From the NCBI RefSeq assembly GCF_963678635.1, contig NC_087066.1, positions 2,265,745-2,329,744 of the forward strand: a DNA stretch of 64,000 bases. Direction: 5' to 3'. The stretch's first letter is position 1. Every line of letters begins with the position of its first letter. Under the pieces are notes generated by a model. The model saw only the letters and a program-made list of their open reading frames with translations. It had not been told where the DNA came from and ran no database searches. A program made the position numbers and the translations under genes. Shown here piece by piece: positions 26,951 to 39,556 of this stretch. The stretch comes from Symsagittifera roscoffensis. Its lineage: Eukaryota; Xenacoelomorpha; Acoela; Convolutidae.

Positions 26951-29900
26951 TTACTTTTGAAATTCCACTTTCTTTAAAATTTTAGATTGGGGGATGAATA
27001 TTTTATAGTTTTTACGTGGTTGATTTCGGAGTCTTGTTGTTTTTCTATTTTCTGATTTGTCGATTTGTTCTTGGGGTATTATTTGTTCGGTCATTTTTCT
27101 ATTTTTTCTTTGTTTTGGAGATTCTTTATGGTTTTGTGTATTGTTTTTGGTGGTGGTTGGTTTTGTGTTTTGATTTTCGGTGGGGTTATCATTTTGTTCT
27201 GTGTTTTTCAGATGTGGTTCATTTTGAATGATTTTTAATCCTGTGAAAGAATATAATTGAGTTAATTCGCGGAGTGCGTATTCTTTTGGGTAATAAGGTA
27301 ATAGGTTGTTTCGATGTTGAACGATTTCTTTTTTGTTTGAGTCGGTAATTTTATATGTGACATCAGTGGGTTTTGCAATTATTTGGTATGGTCCTTTTCG
27401 AAGGGGTTGTAATTTTTTAGAAATTCCTTTTTGAGTATTAAAATTAGGTATTAAAACAAATGTTCCAATTTTTAATTCGGAGGCTGGTGTAAAACGTGAA
27501 TTGATTTGTTCATTAATGTTTTGTCTTTGTAATAACTTTTTTGTTATTTTTTGATAAATTTCATTGTGTTTTTTATCTCTATTTAGAATCCATTCGGTGT
27601 GTGTACCGGAGGCTAGTTTAAGAATTTGTGGGTGATGAAAATGATCTTCATCGTGTGTATGTAAAGGTAGGTTATAACAAATTGAATCTTTATTTGGTTG
27701 ACAATAACCTTGTGCGTTTTTATGAGAATTTGCTGTAAACATTATTGGTTTGCCTGGCTTTTGGTTAAAAACCATTTCGTATGGTGACATTCCTAAAGTT
27801 GTCGTTATTTGTGAATTATATGCTAAGGGAAATAATTTTACATCTGCTGACCATTCGGTATATTTTGTATCATTTCCGTTGATGATACATCTAAGATATT
27901 CTTGTAATGAACGGTTCATACCTTCGACTAAGCCGTTTGTCCAAGGTGCATGAGATGTACGTGGTTTGTGTTTAATGTTATATAAATGACATAGTGTGAT
28001 AATTTCATTATTTATGAATTCTGTACCGTTGTCTGTAACTAAAATTTCTGGTAGTCCGAATTTTGCTATCCAGTGTTCATAGAGTGTTGTGTAAGCGTAA
28101 TAAGCGTTACAATATGGTACTGGGTTAAGTGCTACATAATGTGTAAATGCGTCAACAATTACCATAATGTAGGAGTTTCCTTCTGATGAGGGTGAAATTG
28201 GTCCTTTAGTATCAAATGAGATACGATGATTAAAGTACAAACTTTGTCCTTTAAAATCTTGTTTTTGTGCTATTTGTTTTTGATTTGGGTAAGGTTTATT
28301 TAGTTGACATACTATACAGTCATTGCATAGTACTTTTATCCAAATTGGTGCATTTGGGAAGTAAAAATTTTGTATAAAATTTGAATATGTTTTTTCTGAT
28401 CCAGAGTGTCCTTTAATATTTTGTGTATGTGAAATATTAAAAGCTATAAGAATCATACTTAAAGGGAGACATGGAACTGTAGATTCATTCAGGTTATACT
28501 CTAAAAGGTCTGTATTTTCGTTAATTGTTGTGTTGTTAAATTTGCGAAAGTATCGGAGGAGTGTTTTGTTTCCTAGAATGGTTGAATCTGCTTTGATAGG
28601 TTTAGTTTTATATTTGTGCCATGATTTCAGTTGTCGAATTACTGGGTCAAGGTTTTGATATTGTTTCAGTGTTGAAATTGTAATTATTTCTGTTGGGGGG
28701 AGAAAAATGTTTTCGATTTCTAATTTAGATAAGGGTATTGTATCAAGTGGGTCGTGAAGGTCAAAAACTTGATTTATTGTGTATTTTGAATCATTTGTTT
28801 GTGGTCCTGATAAATTTATTTTATCAGTTAAATCTTCTTTTTCAATTAGTGGAAAATGGTCTTTCTTAGGCGGGTGTTGTTTTGTTCGTTTTTGTTGGAT
28901 GTTATTTTTTATCCATTGAGAATATGGGATTGGTTTGAAAGTTGATGTTCCAAGTAGATCAACTTCATAATGATTATTTTCACAATCTAAATAAAGTGGG
29001 AAATGTTGTAAATTATTTATTTGTGATTGTTCAATATCAGTTTTTACTGCATATTTGCATTCCAATCGGGGTGATGTTTCGTTTTCTGCAAGGTAGAATT
29101 TTATGTTTTTGGGTATTTCAACTGTTGTTTTTCGTGTAAGTAATTCAGGTGGTGTATTTCGACTTAAGGTGTCTGGTAATGCAAGATTTTTTCCTGCAGT
29201 CCAAACTATATGTAAGTTTGGAAATTTCATTAGAATTAGTTGAAATCTGTAAACTCGGTGGTTTGGGTTAGATTTTTGTGTAAAGAGAAAGATGATTGGT
29301 TTATGGTCTGTGAATAGAACTGTTGGATGTTTTGATCCAAGTATCAGAAATTCATATTCTGTCAGTGTATATATTATGGCTGTACATTCTCTCATTAGAG
29401 TTGAGAGTCGTAGCTCTGCTTGAGTGAATAATCGAGAATTTGCTGATATGAGGTTCATTTTATTTGTACCATTATGTGATTGTAATAGTGCTGCACCGAT
29501 GCCAAAGTTCGAAGCATCGCACATTGCATAAAATGGTTGATTTGAATCTGGAATTGTGTTTGAAATTTGTTCAGTTAAAAGTTTCTTTATTTCTTCAAAT
29601 CGTGTTTGATGTTCTGTGTTCCATTCAAAATTATTTTGTTGTCTAAGGATGTTATAAAATGGTCGTAGATATAATTGCATTTTATAAACATATTTACTTA
29701 AAAAGTTTAACATTCCAAGAAATTCTTGGATTTTCTTTTTATTTGTTGGTGGTTGAAGTTTTTGAATAGCGTCAATGCGTGATTTCAATGGAGTGATTGT
29801 TTTTCTTTCTATATTATGTCCTAAGAATTTAACTCTTGTCAAAAAGAAGTGTGATTTATCGGGGGCGGCCTTCAGATTTTCGTTCTGAAGTATTTGGTGA

Positions 29901-32900
29901 TATTTTTCTAAAACATTGAACATCTCGTCTTTTGTTTGTGATTGCATAAAAACATCGTCTAAATAGGTGATTGCGTTTTTCTTGAGTATTAGTGGTCTAA
30001 AAATTTTGCTCATAAAAGCTGAAAATGCTGCTGGTCCTATGGATATTCCATAGAATAAGCGGTTGAATTCATATTGTTGGTTTCCGATAACAAATTGTGT
30101 TAAACGTCGTGATTGTTCATCTAGTGGCATTTGATTGTATGCACTATTCATATCGGCGGTTGTAAAGTATTTGCCGTTTATTTTTGTTAAAATAACTTGT
30201 ATTGGTTCAATGGGCCAATTACATTTTGATTCATCTATAAGTGAATTGAGGTATCTAGCATCGAGAACGATTTTTAATGATTCTCCTTTAGCTAGAATGA
30301 TAACGGGGTTGATAAATGTGTTGCCTTTTGGTTGTTCTTCTTTATTAACTGGTGATATAATGTTGTATTGTTCTAAAATGCCGAGTAATCTGTTTACTTT
30401 ATCATGTAGGTGAATTGGTACTTTACTTGCTCTCTGTTTTTTGAAAACTGCGTCTGGTTTTAACGGGAGATGTAGTGATGAACTGATTTTTCCAACATCG
30501 AATTTTGATGTTGCATAGACTGATGAATATTTAATTAGCTGTTTGGCTAATTTTTCGAATTCGTCTTGTGTTATTTGTGAATGTTGGAAATTAAACATTG
30601 TTAAAAATTTTTGTTGGTCCTCTGTGTAGTTACTTATGTTGAATGGAGGTTTGAAATATGGAGTTTTTGTGAAATAATCCGTATTTCTGTTTTCGTTATT
30701 TATTATATTATTTATAGATAATTCTTCATTGAGAATTGTAGATTGGCAAATATCTAGTAATTGGAGTATATTATTTACGCGATAGGCTTTTTCGTGTATT
30801 GGTGATATTGTAGCGTTGGTTTCACAATATCCTAAAAGTCCTAAAGGTAATGTTACTTGGTAAGGTGTGTTGTTATAGACATGTAAGGAAATGATATCTG
30901 AATTCGAATTTTCCAAATATTTTATGGATGAGATTGTGATTTTGAAAAATTTGTGAATAGGTTTGAATTCAAATTCTGACATATAAAATTTTTGTTTGTT
31001 TTGTTCTTTATCATATTGGTGAACTTGTTTGATTGAAAAATTATAGATATTTCCTGATAGTGGTTTTAGGTGTTTTCTTTGTTGGTTAAATATCGGGTAG
31101 AATTTTGAAAAGAATGGTGGTTGTTTATTTAATCTTTGAAAAAATGTTAAGGATGTTTCTTTTGTTTTTGTATATTTATCTTTGATTAATATTTTACTAT
31201 TTAGTATGTTAATTGTTGGTATATACTTCGAAATAAATGGTATTCCAATGATATTATATTTAATATCAGTGATATGGAATATTTGTTTAAATGGCTTATT
31301 TAAAATTTTGCTTTGCTCCATTGTTCTGGTGGGGAGGAGAAATAATTGGATTTTTCCGTAGTTTATCAATGTTGATCCTTGTGCTGTTGCTAACTTACTG
31401 GAGGTTTCAAGAGGTGTTAGCTTTGGGTGTAAAGTTTTTATTTCATTCCATGTGGGGATGTTTATTATGTTTGATTCTGCTCCTGAATCAATTAAAAAAT
31501 CTATTTCAAGGTCTGGTGGTTGAAATTCTTTATTTCTTGGGCTTTCTAAGAGAAATGGTATTGTCCAAATTTTTTCTTTGGGTTGTTCTTTTTGTATATT
31601 TTGATAAATGTGGTTTGTATTCAAGCATTTTGTTTTGGTATTTTTATTGGTTTGATTTGTAGTGTTAATCTCATTTGTTTCTTGCGTCGTTGGTGTGGAA
31701 TTTATGGGTGTAGTGTAATAATTTTGAAGAAATTCTGATTGATTTTCATATATGTGTGATGAAAAGGGTTGTTCATATATGACAGATTCATAGTCATTTT
31801 CGACTTTTATCATATTGATAGAAAGAGTGTTTTCAGTATCACTTTCTGAATCTGATGATGTACAGTTTATTTGATTGAGTTGTAACGTATCAGTTACTGT
31901 GTCATCAATACCTGGAGGGTCTGATGTTGTTTCTGGATTAGATTGTACTTGATTAATATGTCTTTGATGTTTAGGCGTACTACTTCTGTGGCGATTATTA
32001 GAATTATTATAGTTATTATTATTCCGGTGTGGTGATTGGGAATAATTTCTATAACGATTATTATAACTTGAGTGTCGATTTTGTGAATTATTTCGCGATC
32101 TGTTTTGGTAATTATTGTTTGGTCTGTTATAGTTCGATCTATTATATGAGTTATTCCTTGATTGATTGTTCAGGTAATTCTGGTTTCGGTTGTTTGAATA
32201 ACTTCTATTTCGATTATAGGAGTAGTTTCTATTCCTATTGTATGATGAATTTCGTGATTGGTTGTTTGGATAGTAGTTATTTCTTGATTGGGAATTAGAT
32301 CTAGAAACAAATCGTTGTGTATTTGAATTTGATCTGGAGTAGTTATTTCGACTATTTGGTCTATTGTAGTGATTTTGTGATGAATTTTGTGTATTTCTTC
32401 GTTCTGGCGATCTTCCTCTATAACTTGAGTTATATGGTGATTGATTTCTTGTATAATTTGTATTGTTCGGGAGTGGTTTTCCTGAACTGTTGTTGCTGTG
32501 GACTGTTTTGTTCGGTAGATTTTGATCTTTTTTCATGTATTGATAGAATGATTTATTTGGTTCTTTATATTTTTGAGGTTTATTTTGATTGTCTTGCTGT
32601 TTTTGTCTACATTCGGAAATACTATGTCCGTATCGTCGGCAATAATTACACCATTTTTTGAAAGATGGTTTGCCTTTGAAGTTTGGGTTCTTTTCATAAA
32701 TATTGAGTATTTCAGTGATTTTTTCAACGAGGTCTGTCTCTGATTCCTGTATATTATTAATATTAGTGGGAGTCGTTTCAATTCTATTAACGTATTGTAA
32801 TTTCAGATTTTCCGTTTCTTCTAGTTTCATCGTGATTTCTGCTTGTTCTAATTTGTCTACTAGTTTTCGAAAATCTAAATCGGGTTCTCGAATTGAAGAA

Positions 32901-35173
32901 GGATGGGATGCTCTCTTTTTTATTGCTATTTTCCTTAATTGTGGTGTTAAGGTCATCATTAAGATTTCTGTCATCTTTGTGTTTTTATAGTCATGTGTAT
33001 TTAATGAATATGCTTTTCGAACTAGTGTTTCGATTCGTACTGCTATTTGCTTGATGGTTTCGTTTGGTAATCTGCGAATTTCATTACATAAAACTCTTTG
33101 TTGTTGTTTGTTTCTTTCGGAGTCAAACATTTTTGAAAATTCCTGTGTAAACCTTTTCCAGTTTGATTTTATTTCTAGAGGTAGTACTGAAAACCATTTT
33201 TGGGCTGCGCCATCTAAGGTTGTTTGTATTAACGCTGTGCGTCGATGTATCCAGTTTTGATGTAGTGGCGTATTAATTGGTTCAGGTCCAATATTTAAAA
33301 TCAGGTTTGCTGTTACTGCATTTAAATAATCTTCTACAGAGTATTCAGGGTCTGTTCCTGTGAAAACCATTAAAGGTTTGTTTGATGTTATTGATGATCC
33401 ACCCATAAGGTATGGATTCATTGTCATTTGTAATGATTCTGCTGCATTTGGCATTTGAGAAAAATTTGAAAGTTAGTTTCTTGTTATTTCATGTTGTTGG
33501 AGATAATATGGGAGTGGTATTTCATTTTGCATTTGTGATGCTTGATACGAGTGTGCAGTCATTGGATTTTGTTGTTGAATTGGTTGAAAAGATTGTGTAT
33601 TAATTAGATTTTGTTGTTGAATTGGTTGTTGATGTTGTGCATCTATTGGTTGTGGAGAAAAATTTCTATGATTTGTACGTGTTCTCTGTATTCCTTGTCT
33701 ACGATATTCTTGAGTATTTGGTGCAAATATATCTGGTTGTAAGAAATCATCATCTGAGGATAAATAATCCATTTGATAAGATGTTTGTTTTTTATTTTTA
33801 TTTTGTTGAAAAAATGGGTAATTTTCACTGTGATCCTGTGGAGGATTTGTTTGGAAATTTATTGAATTAGGTTGGGTCATTGGGTTATCCCAATTTCGAG
33901 ATCTTGTATATTGGTTAAAATTTCTTTGTGGTTGGTTATATGTTTTTGATGGATGTGTATAATTATAATTATGGTCTGCAAAGTTGTTTCTAGTGAATGT
34001 TTTGTGTGTTTTTGATGGTATTGTCATGGGTCTGTATGTTTGGTAATCCATATGTGAATATTTAGGGGCAACCGAAGGTTTAACGGTTGATTGTAAGGTT
34101 ACCTGTGTTTGTGAAGGATTTGTATTTCTTGGTGTTGTTAAATTTGGGCGTATTGGTGAAATACTTTGTTGTGTAGTTGTTGTGTGCACAATTTCTTCAT
34201 TTATGAAGTGTGATGGTGTCTGGATATCTTGTTGAGTAAGATTCCTAGTTCCATTGAGGTTTTCATTGTGTATAACTGTAGAGTTTAAACTATTATTTTG
34301 TGTATCGGGCAAAAATGTATTATAGTTTAATGGTGTTGCATCAATGGTTAATGGTATTACTTTTACATAATCTCTTATGTAAGATATCGTACTTATTGCT
34401 TGACTTGAGATTGATTGTGGGAAGCTTATAAATGCGGGATGAGACCATTCGGGGTCCCAAACATAATCTGATTGTTCTGTGATAGCGGTATCATCGTTCG
34501 AGTTTTGGGGTCTAAAATTTTTTCTTGCTTGTGCAATTAAATCAATATTGTGTGTGAAATAATCTATTATGAACCATGCCAAAATTTTTTGTAGATCGTG
34601 TTTTGTATGTTGTGAAACGTCATCTTTCGTGAAATTTTCTTTAATGATGTTTAAATAACTAGAGAGTAGTGTGATTTCATGTCGTACTTTCAAATGTTTA
34701 GATGTTTCTGTCGGTGAGACATTTGTTATTGGGATTTCGTTTTCTAATATCGAAATATAACTATATATTATTGCGAAAACTTCATTGGTGAATATGGAGT
34801 TTGCTCTTTGTGAGTTATGATATTGGATGCTTTTTATATATTCTGAAAAAACTTTTGAAAATTCTAAATCAAGATCGTCTGTTTGAATTGTATATTTTCT
34901 ATTATTATGGTTTGGTGAGGTGAATTCTATGGAGTAGATTCCATACTGTTGTGTTATGTTGCATATATCTTTTAAGTAGTGGTCTATGATTTGTCTTTTG
35001 ATTTTTACATCTGGGAACTCTGTTTTACATGGACTGATTCCGGGTTCAAATAAATTTAATAGTAAATTTTTGCAAAATATATGCTGTCCTCTATCAGTGG
35101 TTGCATCTACTATAAGGGGAAAGATTTCATCATCATCTGGACTTTCTTCACCTGGGGTGTGCGTTGAGCTCAT
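26951..35173 (-). pseudogene. Gag-Pol with a single in-frame stop (copy B)
   Basis: Same length and layout as the copy A ORF. Codon 567 is TAA (33473-33475) where copy A has CAA, so the frame splits into 566 and 2167 codons, just before the capsid-like region. Protease, YLDD RT, RNase H and D,D(35)E integrase are all present downstream. A C-to-T nonsense change after or shortly before insertion is the simplest cause. Confidence 0.93.
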
Positions 35174-35615
35174 TTTTTCGTTCGATGACTGTTAATATGT
35201 AATTATCAATATGTCTAATTGGTTGATTCCAATTGTATAAATGTACTGGTTTGTGTTTATACTGCTTTTTTATTCTTCTTTTTCCTCTTTTTGATGAATT
35301 TGAAGTTGTTTCTGAGTCAGAGAAATATAATTGATCGTGAAGTGGGCAATTTTTATCTATTGATTCTTTTAGTTTGTAAAGTTCGTCTAAACTGTTGGTT
35401 TCTGATTCTGAAAATGCGTTTCGATTTTTTGAAAATCTTTTTCGTGTTATTTGTCTTTGTTTCGTTATGATTTTTCTTTTTAGTGTTTGTCGTTTTGTTC
35501 GAATGTATCCAACTGTTTGTGTATGAGGTGTGATTACAAGATCGTATTTTTTGTTATCTATTTCACAATTGTGTAAAACGATTGTTTGTTTATTTCCTAG
35601 GTTTTTAAATGACAT
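35148..35615 (-). CDS. 155-aa basic accessory protein (copy B)
   Basis: Nearly the same as copy A (a Thr-to-Ser change and two changes near the end). Basic clusters in the middle and near residue 115; overlaps the Gag-Pol start by 26 nt. Confidence 0.65.
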   Translation of the reverse strand: MSFKNLGNKQTIVLHNCEIDNKKYDLVITPHTQTVGYIRTKRQTLKRKIITKQRQITRKRFSKNRNAFSESETNSLDELYKLKESIDKNCPLHDQLYFSDSETTSNSSKRGKRRIKKQYKHKPVHLYNWNQPIRHIDNYILTVIERKNELNAHPR

Positions 35616-36848
35616 AAGGTTTAGGATGACGGATGCAAAAGGTTGTTAAATGGTTTCTATTTTCTTAAACTGTTAGTTCTTACGATTTTTTGGTTAGCTT
35701 AACCTGGGTCTATTTGTTCAGGGTTGGAGAGAAAAGTATATCGATTCCGAAGAATGATTTTTTACTTTCTCGTGGCTAGTATAAGTTAAGGTGTTAACTT
35801 ACTTAATCTTACTTAGGGGTAGTGATTGTGTTCAAGGGTTGGAGAATAGTAAATCGATCCACAAGGTTCAGGTATAATTAGAACGCGAGTAGTTCGTTAG
35901 ATACTATTTTAAACTTACTAAGTCTAAGATTTATCCTGGGTCTGGTAAGAGGGGTGGTCAAGTGAAGGATGAATAACCGAAGTTCTTCACTGTTTATCCT
36001 AATTTGAATGATTAGTTTTGTTTAAAAATTTCTATTAGTCTTAGGTCTTTAGAAAGGGTTGGGTAGTGAATCGACGTTTGAGGTCGTTAGACACTAATTA
36101 AGTGGGTGGGGGAGAACAAAGTTGTTCTGTTTGATCCAAGGATAAGCCTTGATGATCAAATTTGAAATTTAATTAAGTAGAAAATGATTTAAGATCCAAG
36201 GATAAGCCTTGATGATCTGGTTTTAAAATTAAGTGAATTTAAGTTTTAATAAAATTTTAAATGTGTGTAAAGGAAAGATTTAGTGTTTTGATGATATTAG
36301 TGGGTTTATGATTGCTGTTATGTTTTAGATGATGGAGCTGGAACAACAGGATGATTTATGATTACTAACCATTTATTGTCATGCTACTAATTTTTATTTT
36401 TATTTTTTAATAAATATTTTTCAAACATGTTTTGTATATTACTGCAGAGTTTTAGGAAAACGATCTTAGATCTTTTTATCAATCGTTATTGTATATTAAT
36501 AATTTTGTTTAGCGCCTGAAATGATTTTGAAGATTAACTTCAAGGTTTTATGTTTGCAAATGAAAATCTAAATTCATTGCCAGTAGTATTCTAAATATAA
36601 AAGTTTGTTCTGGTTTTTGCCTAACTATCATATAGCTATATGGCAAGTTTCTACTTTGTCGTATGTCGTCTCTGGTTCGAGGTCTTCTTCCAATTCCGGG
36701 TAGTTCTGTTATGGTTCGGAATATTGGCTCTGATCTATTGAGTCGTAGAGACATTTCGATTAAATTATTGTCGTATAACATTTTGTAAATGTTTTTGTCT
36801 AATTTCTAATCTATTTTGGTTAATTCTAAGCTATTAAGGTCTTGTTCG
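35616..36848 (-). other. leader of copy B
   Basis: Holds the 25-bp repeats at 36133-36157 and 36193-36217 and the GGGTTGGAGA-type repeats, as in copy A. Confidence 0.65.
36548..36781 (-). CDS. 77-codon leader ORF (copy B)
   Basis: Same predicted protein as at 13713-13946; coding status unproven. Confidence 0.35.
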   Translation of the reverse strand: MLYDNNLIEMSLRLNRSEPIFRTITELPGIGRRPRTRDDIRQSRNLPYSYMIVRQKPEQTFIFRILLAMNLDFHLQT

Positions 36849-36866
36849 AGACTTATGGTCGCACCA
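36849..36866 (-). other. primer-binding site (copy B)
   Basis: TGGTGCGACCATAAGTCT on the - strand, 2 nt from the 5' LTR; primer tRNA not assigned. Confidence 0.75.
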
Positions 36867-36868
36867 GA

Positions 36869-37278
36869 TGAGTTAGGACCGAGTTGGTTAACTCATAGAG
36901 TAATTTCGGATAGGGTACACCGTCTGCTCGTCACGCTATCTTATTTTCGGCCGGATAGATTCGTGCAACTTCTTAGTCTAATACCGATCCTAATCTTACT
37001 CTTATACTATCTAGTCTCAGGTTGTTTAACTAGTCTCTGCTAGGCTCAATAGATCTAGGGTATACTGGTTTATTGCGGTTGCTGAAGTGCTCGGGAGAGT
37101 CCAACTAATTTCTAAGTTAAATTCAAATCTCTCTGGTGCTGAAATTACAAGTAATTTCAGCACTTACAAATAAGTGGGTTGTTAGTTAGATGGATCATGA
37201 TTGGTTAATATTAAATACTTTACATTGGTAAAATATCTAATTTATCCAATCATAAAATGTAGTTTAGATCAGGTTCCA
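36869..37278 (-). repeat. 5' LTR of copy B (410 bp)
   Basis: TG...CA, identical by eye to 18388-18797, hairpin at 37136-37163. Followed by the target-site copy CTCA (37279-37282). Confidence 0.96.
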
Positions 37279-37282
37279 CTCA

Positions 37283-37705
37283 TTTCATTTCGGTTTTTGC
37301 GAAAAACACTGGACTGTTGGCACTGTTGCCGAGCTAATTGATTATAAAAAGGACCCAAAAAAGCGTTGTGTTTGGCCTGAAAAAAAATTTCATGATGCTG
37401 ATCGTAATGTTTCATTGCAAAAAAGCCACGGTATCCAAGGGCCAACCTCAAAATCACTAGAAAACGATTGGAGGAACAGAATGGAATGTATGGACTCTGC
37501 CTGTGTTGAATCAGAAACGCTTTTTGTGTCTCGTGGTATACCGCAGGGATCTGTGCTGGTCCTTTTTCTTCAATTAATTTGTATCAATAAACTGAAATTG
37601 TCGGCTTTAAGTAACACTGTTATACCTTATGCAGATGATAAATCTCTGATTTCTAATCAAGAAACTAGTCATCTAGAAAACCAAAATAGAGTAGGGCTTG
37701 GCTGA
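37283..37705 (+). mobile_element. LINE reverse-transcriptase fragment, right of copy B
   Basis: One frame, open for about 140 codons, reads FGFCEKHWTVGTVAELIDY, later HGIQGPTSKSLEN, SRGIPQGSVLV and PYADDKSLIS. These are the FGFR, GIRG, GIPQGSVLGPLLF and YADD blocks of a non-LTR RT. It continues the fragment at 18090-18387, so copy B split one LINE. The VLGPLLF block is corrupted (VLVLFLQL). Confidence 0.85.
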
Positions 37706-38489
37706 GCTCTAATAAAAAAACGTTGAGCAAAGTTAAATAAAAAACAAATGATACAACTCGGAAACTCTTCCCATCCGCTGCAAATGGACGGCCTTCAACT
37801 CTTTGTTGGTTGATTTGGCAAAGATCTATATATATATTTATATGTCTTGTAACATTTTTTAAAGAATTCTTAGAAAATGTATGCAAAACTGGTAGCAAAA
37901 CTGGTAAAATTGACCTGACGATTGCGTAAATTTTTGAGCAATTTTTTGATATATACATGAGCTGAAAGCATAATACGGCATCTTAGTTTTTATGTGTCAA
38001 CAATGCTTCCCTCAAATTAGGAAGTTTTCCGAAATCGTAAGTTCTTAAGATTCATAAATTATAAACAAAATTTTTTTGACAGATTTTTTTTCTATGAAAA
38101 TAATATGCTGGATGTTTAAAATTATATGTTAACTTTTTACTAAATATTGTTCTCAAAAGTTTGAACAAATCCATTTTAATGTTTTTTTTTGAAAACTGAT
38201 CAAAACCGATTCACGATTTAAAAAAACTGGTTTATCAGTTTAAGTTTTTTAAACCATATTTTACAAGCGATAAGGATACATTCAACTCCTTACTTAATCG
38301 TGAGAAACAAATACTTAATCTATTGGCTCGAATTGAACTGACTCCTTCCGAACTAAAGCTTACATTGCATTCAGAATTACGTTCGTAAATTATAAAAAAA
38401 TATATATTTTAGAGTTTTAAGATCCACTCATACACTGTAATTTTTAAACCTGCTTTGAATGAACATTACTTAAAACTACCGCAGAGCTT
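37706..38489 (+). other. AT-rich intron sequence
   Basis: Probably the decayed 3' part of the LINE at first; no other feature seen. Confidence 0.5.
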
Positions 38490-39556
38490 TACCCGCACAG
38501 ATCGCCCATGGATTCTAATCGATTATAATGGATTCCCGAGACAAAAATAATCGATTATAATCCATTACGGATGTAAAATTCAGACCACGAAATCGATTAT
38601 AAAGCCATTATAATCGATTATTTTTGAACAAATATAATCCATTATAATCCATTATAATCGATTATAATCCATTATTTTTGTCACTGAAATCGATTTTTTG
38701 TTGCCAAGGTAATCCATTATAATCGATTATTTTGAAATGAAAATCCATTATAATCCATTATAATTTATTATAATCCATTTCATTTGCAAAATTTTGCAAA
38801 TTTTGCGAGAAGTTTGCAGAACTTATGCCATCTTTTACTAAACGCCATGTCTCAACTTCGTCCCCTCGCTCCCTCGCCCCCTCATGCTTTTTACCCCCCC
38901 CCCCAATTAAAGGGGCAGGGTAAATTGGGAGGAGGTGTGTAAACTGGGGGGTATAAATTGGGGGGGGGGGGGGGCTGTAAATAAATCTGGGGGGAGGGGG
39001 AGTAAATAAACCGAGCGGGGTGGGGGTAAATAAACCGGGGGAGGGGGCCCTCGAGCTTTCTTAACCAACCCCCCCTCTCCCAGCTAAAGGGGCAGGGTAA
39101 ACTGGAGGGGGGGTTGTAAATGGTGGGAGGGGGGGGGGAAACTTTACTGGGGGGGGGGGGGGATAGTAAACTGGTGGGTGGTAGTATACTGGGTACTGGG
39201 GGCTTAACTGGCTGGGGGGGGGGGTTAAATTAAGTGTTAAACTGCGATGAATTAGAAAAAGTAGAGACACAAATTATATAAACTTTTTTCTTAAATGTAA
39301 CATTTTATGAAACATAACGTGTAGCAACTACACTAAACAGGAAATGAGATAATTTTGAACAAAATTGTAAATTTCAAGAATAACACCTCGAAGAAAATCC
39401 ATTATAATCGATTATAATGGATTTTATTGGGATAAAAAATATTAGGATTATAATTCATTTTTAATGGATTATAATCGATTATTTTGTCATTTTATAGATG
39501 CTGATCATATTATGACAATATAATCGATTATGATCCATGAGTGCTCGGTGCGGGTA
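38490..39556. mobile_element. candidate foldback/MITE-like element, about 1.07 kb
   Basis: The ends are imperfect inverted repeats: TACCCGCAC...CATGGATTCTAATCGATTATA on the left matches the complement of the right end, CATGGATCATAATCGATTATA. Both arms are built of palindromic AATCGATTATAATCCATT units. The centre (about 38880-39240) is a G-rich, low-complexity tract with long G runs. No transposase ORF. I see no clear target-site duplication; outward extension to CAG would be hAT-like but is not proven. Confidence 0.6.
38880..39240. repeat. G-rich low-complexity tract
   Basis: Repeated variants of GGGGTAAACTGGGG with G runs of up to 14, preceded by a C run. Could form G-quadruplexes and is prone to sequencing error. 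The 69-codon Pro-rich ORF on the - strand here is a composition artefact. Confidence 0.8.

Larger units (their letters stand above)
18388..37278 (-). mobile_element. LTR retroelement copy B, full length (18,891 bp)
   Basis: Two 410-bp LTRs, TG...CA ends, and a 4-bp target-site duplication CTCA (18384-18387 and 37279-37282). Contents, from 5' LTR on the right to 3' LTR on the left: PBS, leader, 155-aa ORF, Gag-Pol with one nonsense codon, 76-aa ORF with a frameshift, 62-aa ORF, AUG-less frame with one stop, intact Env, intact 601-aa ORF, 3' region. The two LTRs look identical by eye, so insertion is recent. It interrupts a LINE inside a cadherin intron. Confidence 0.97.

Noticed and set aside
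39061-39270. 69-codon Pro-rich - strand ORF
   Set aside because: Translation of a G-rich low-complexity tract.
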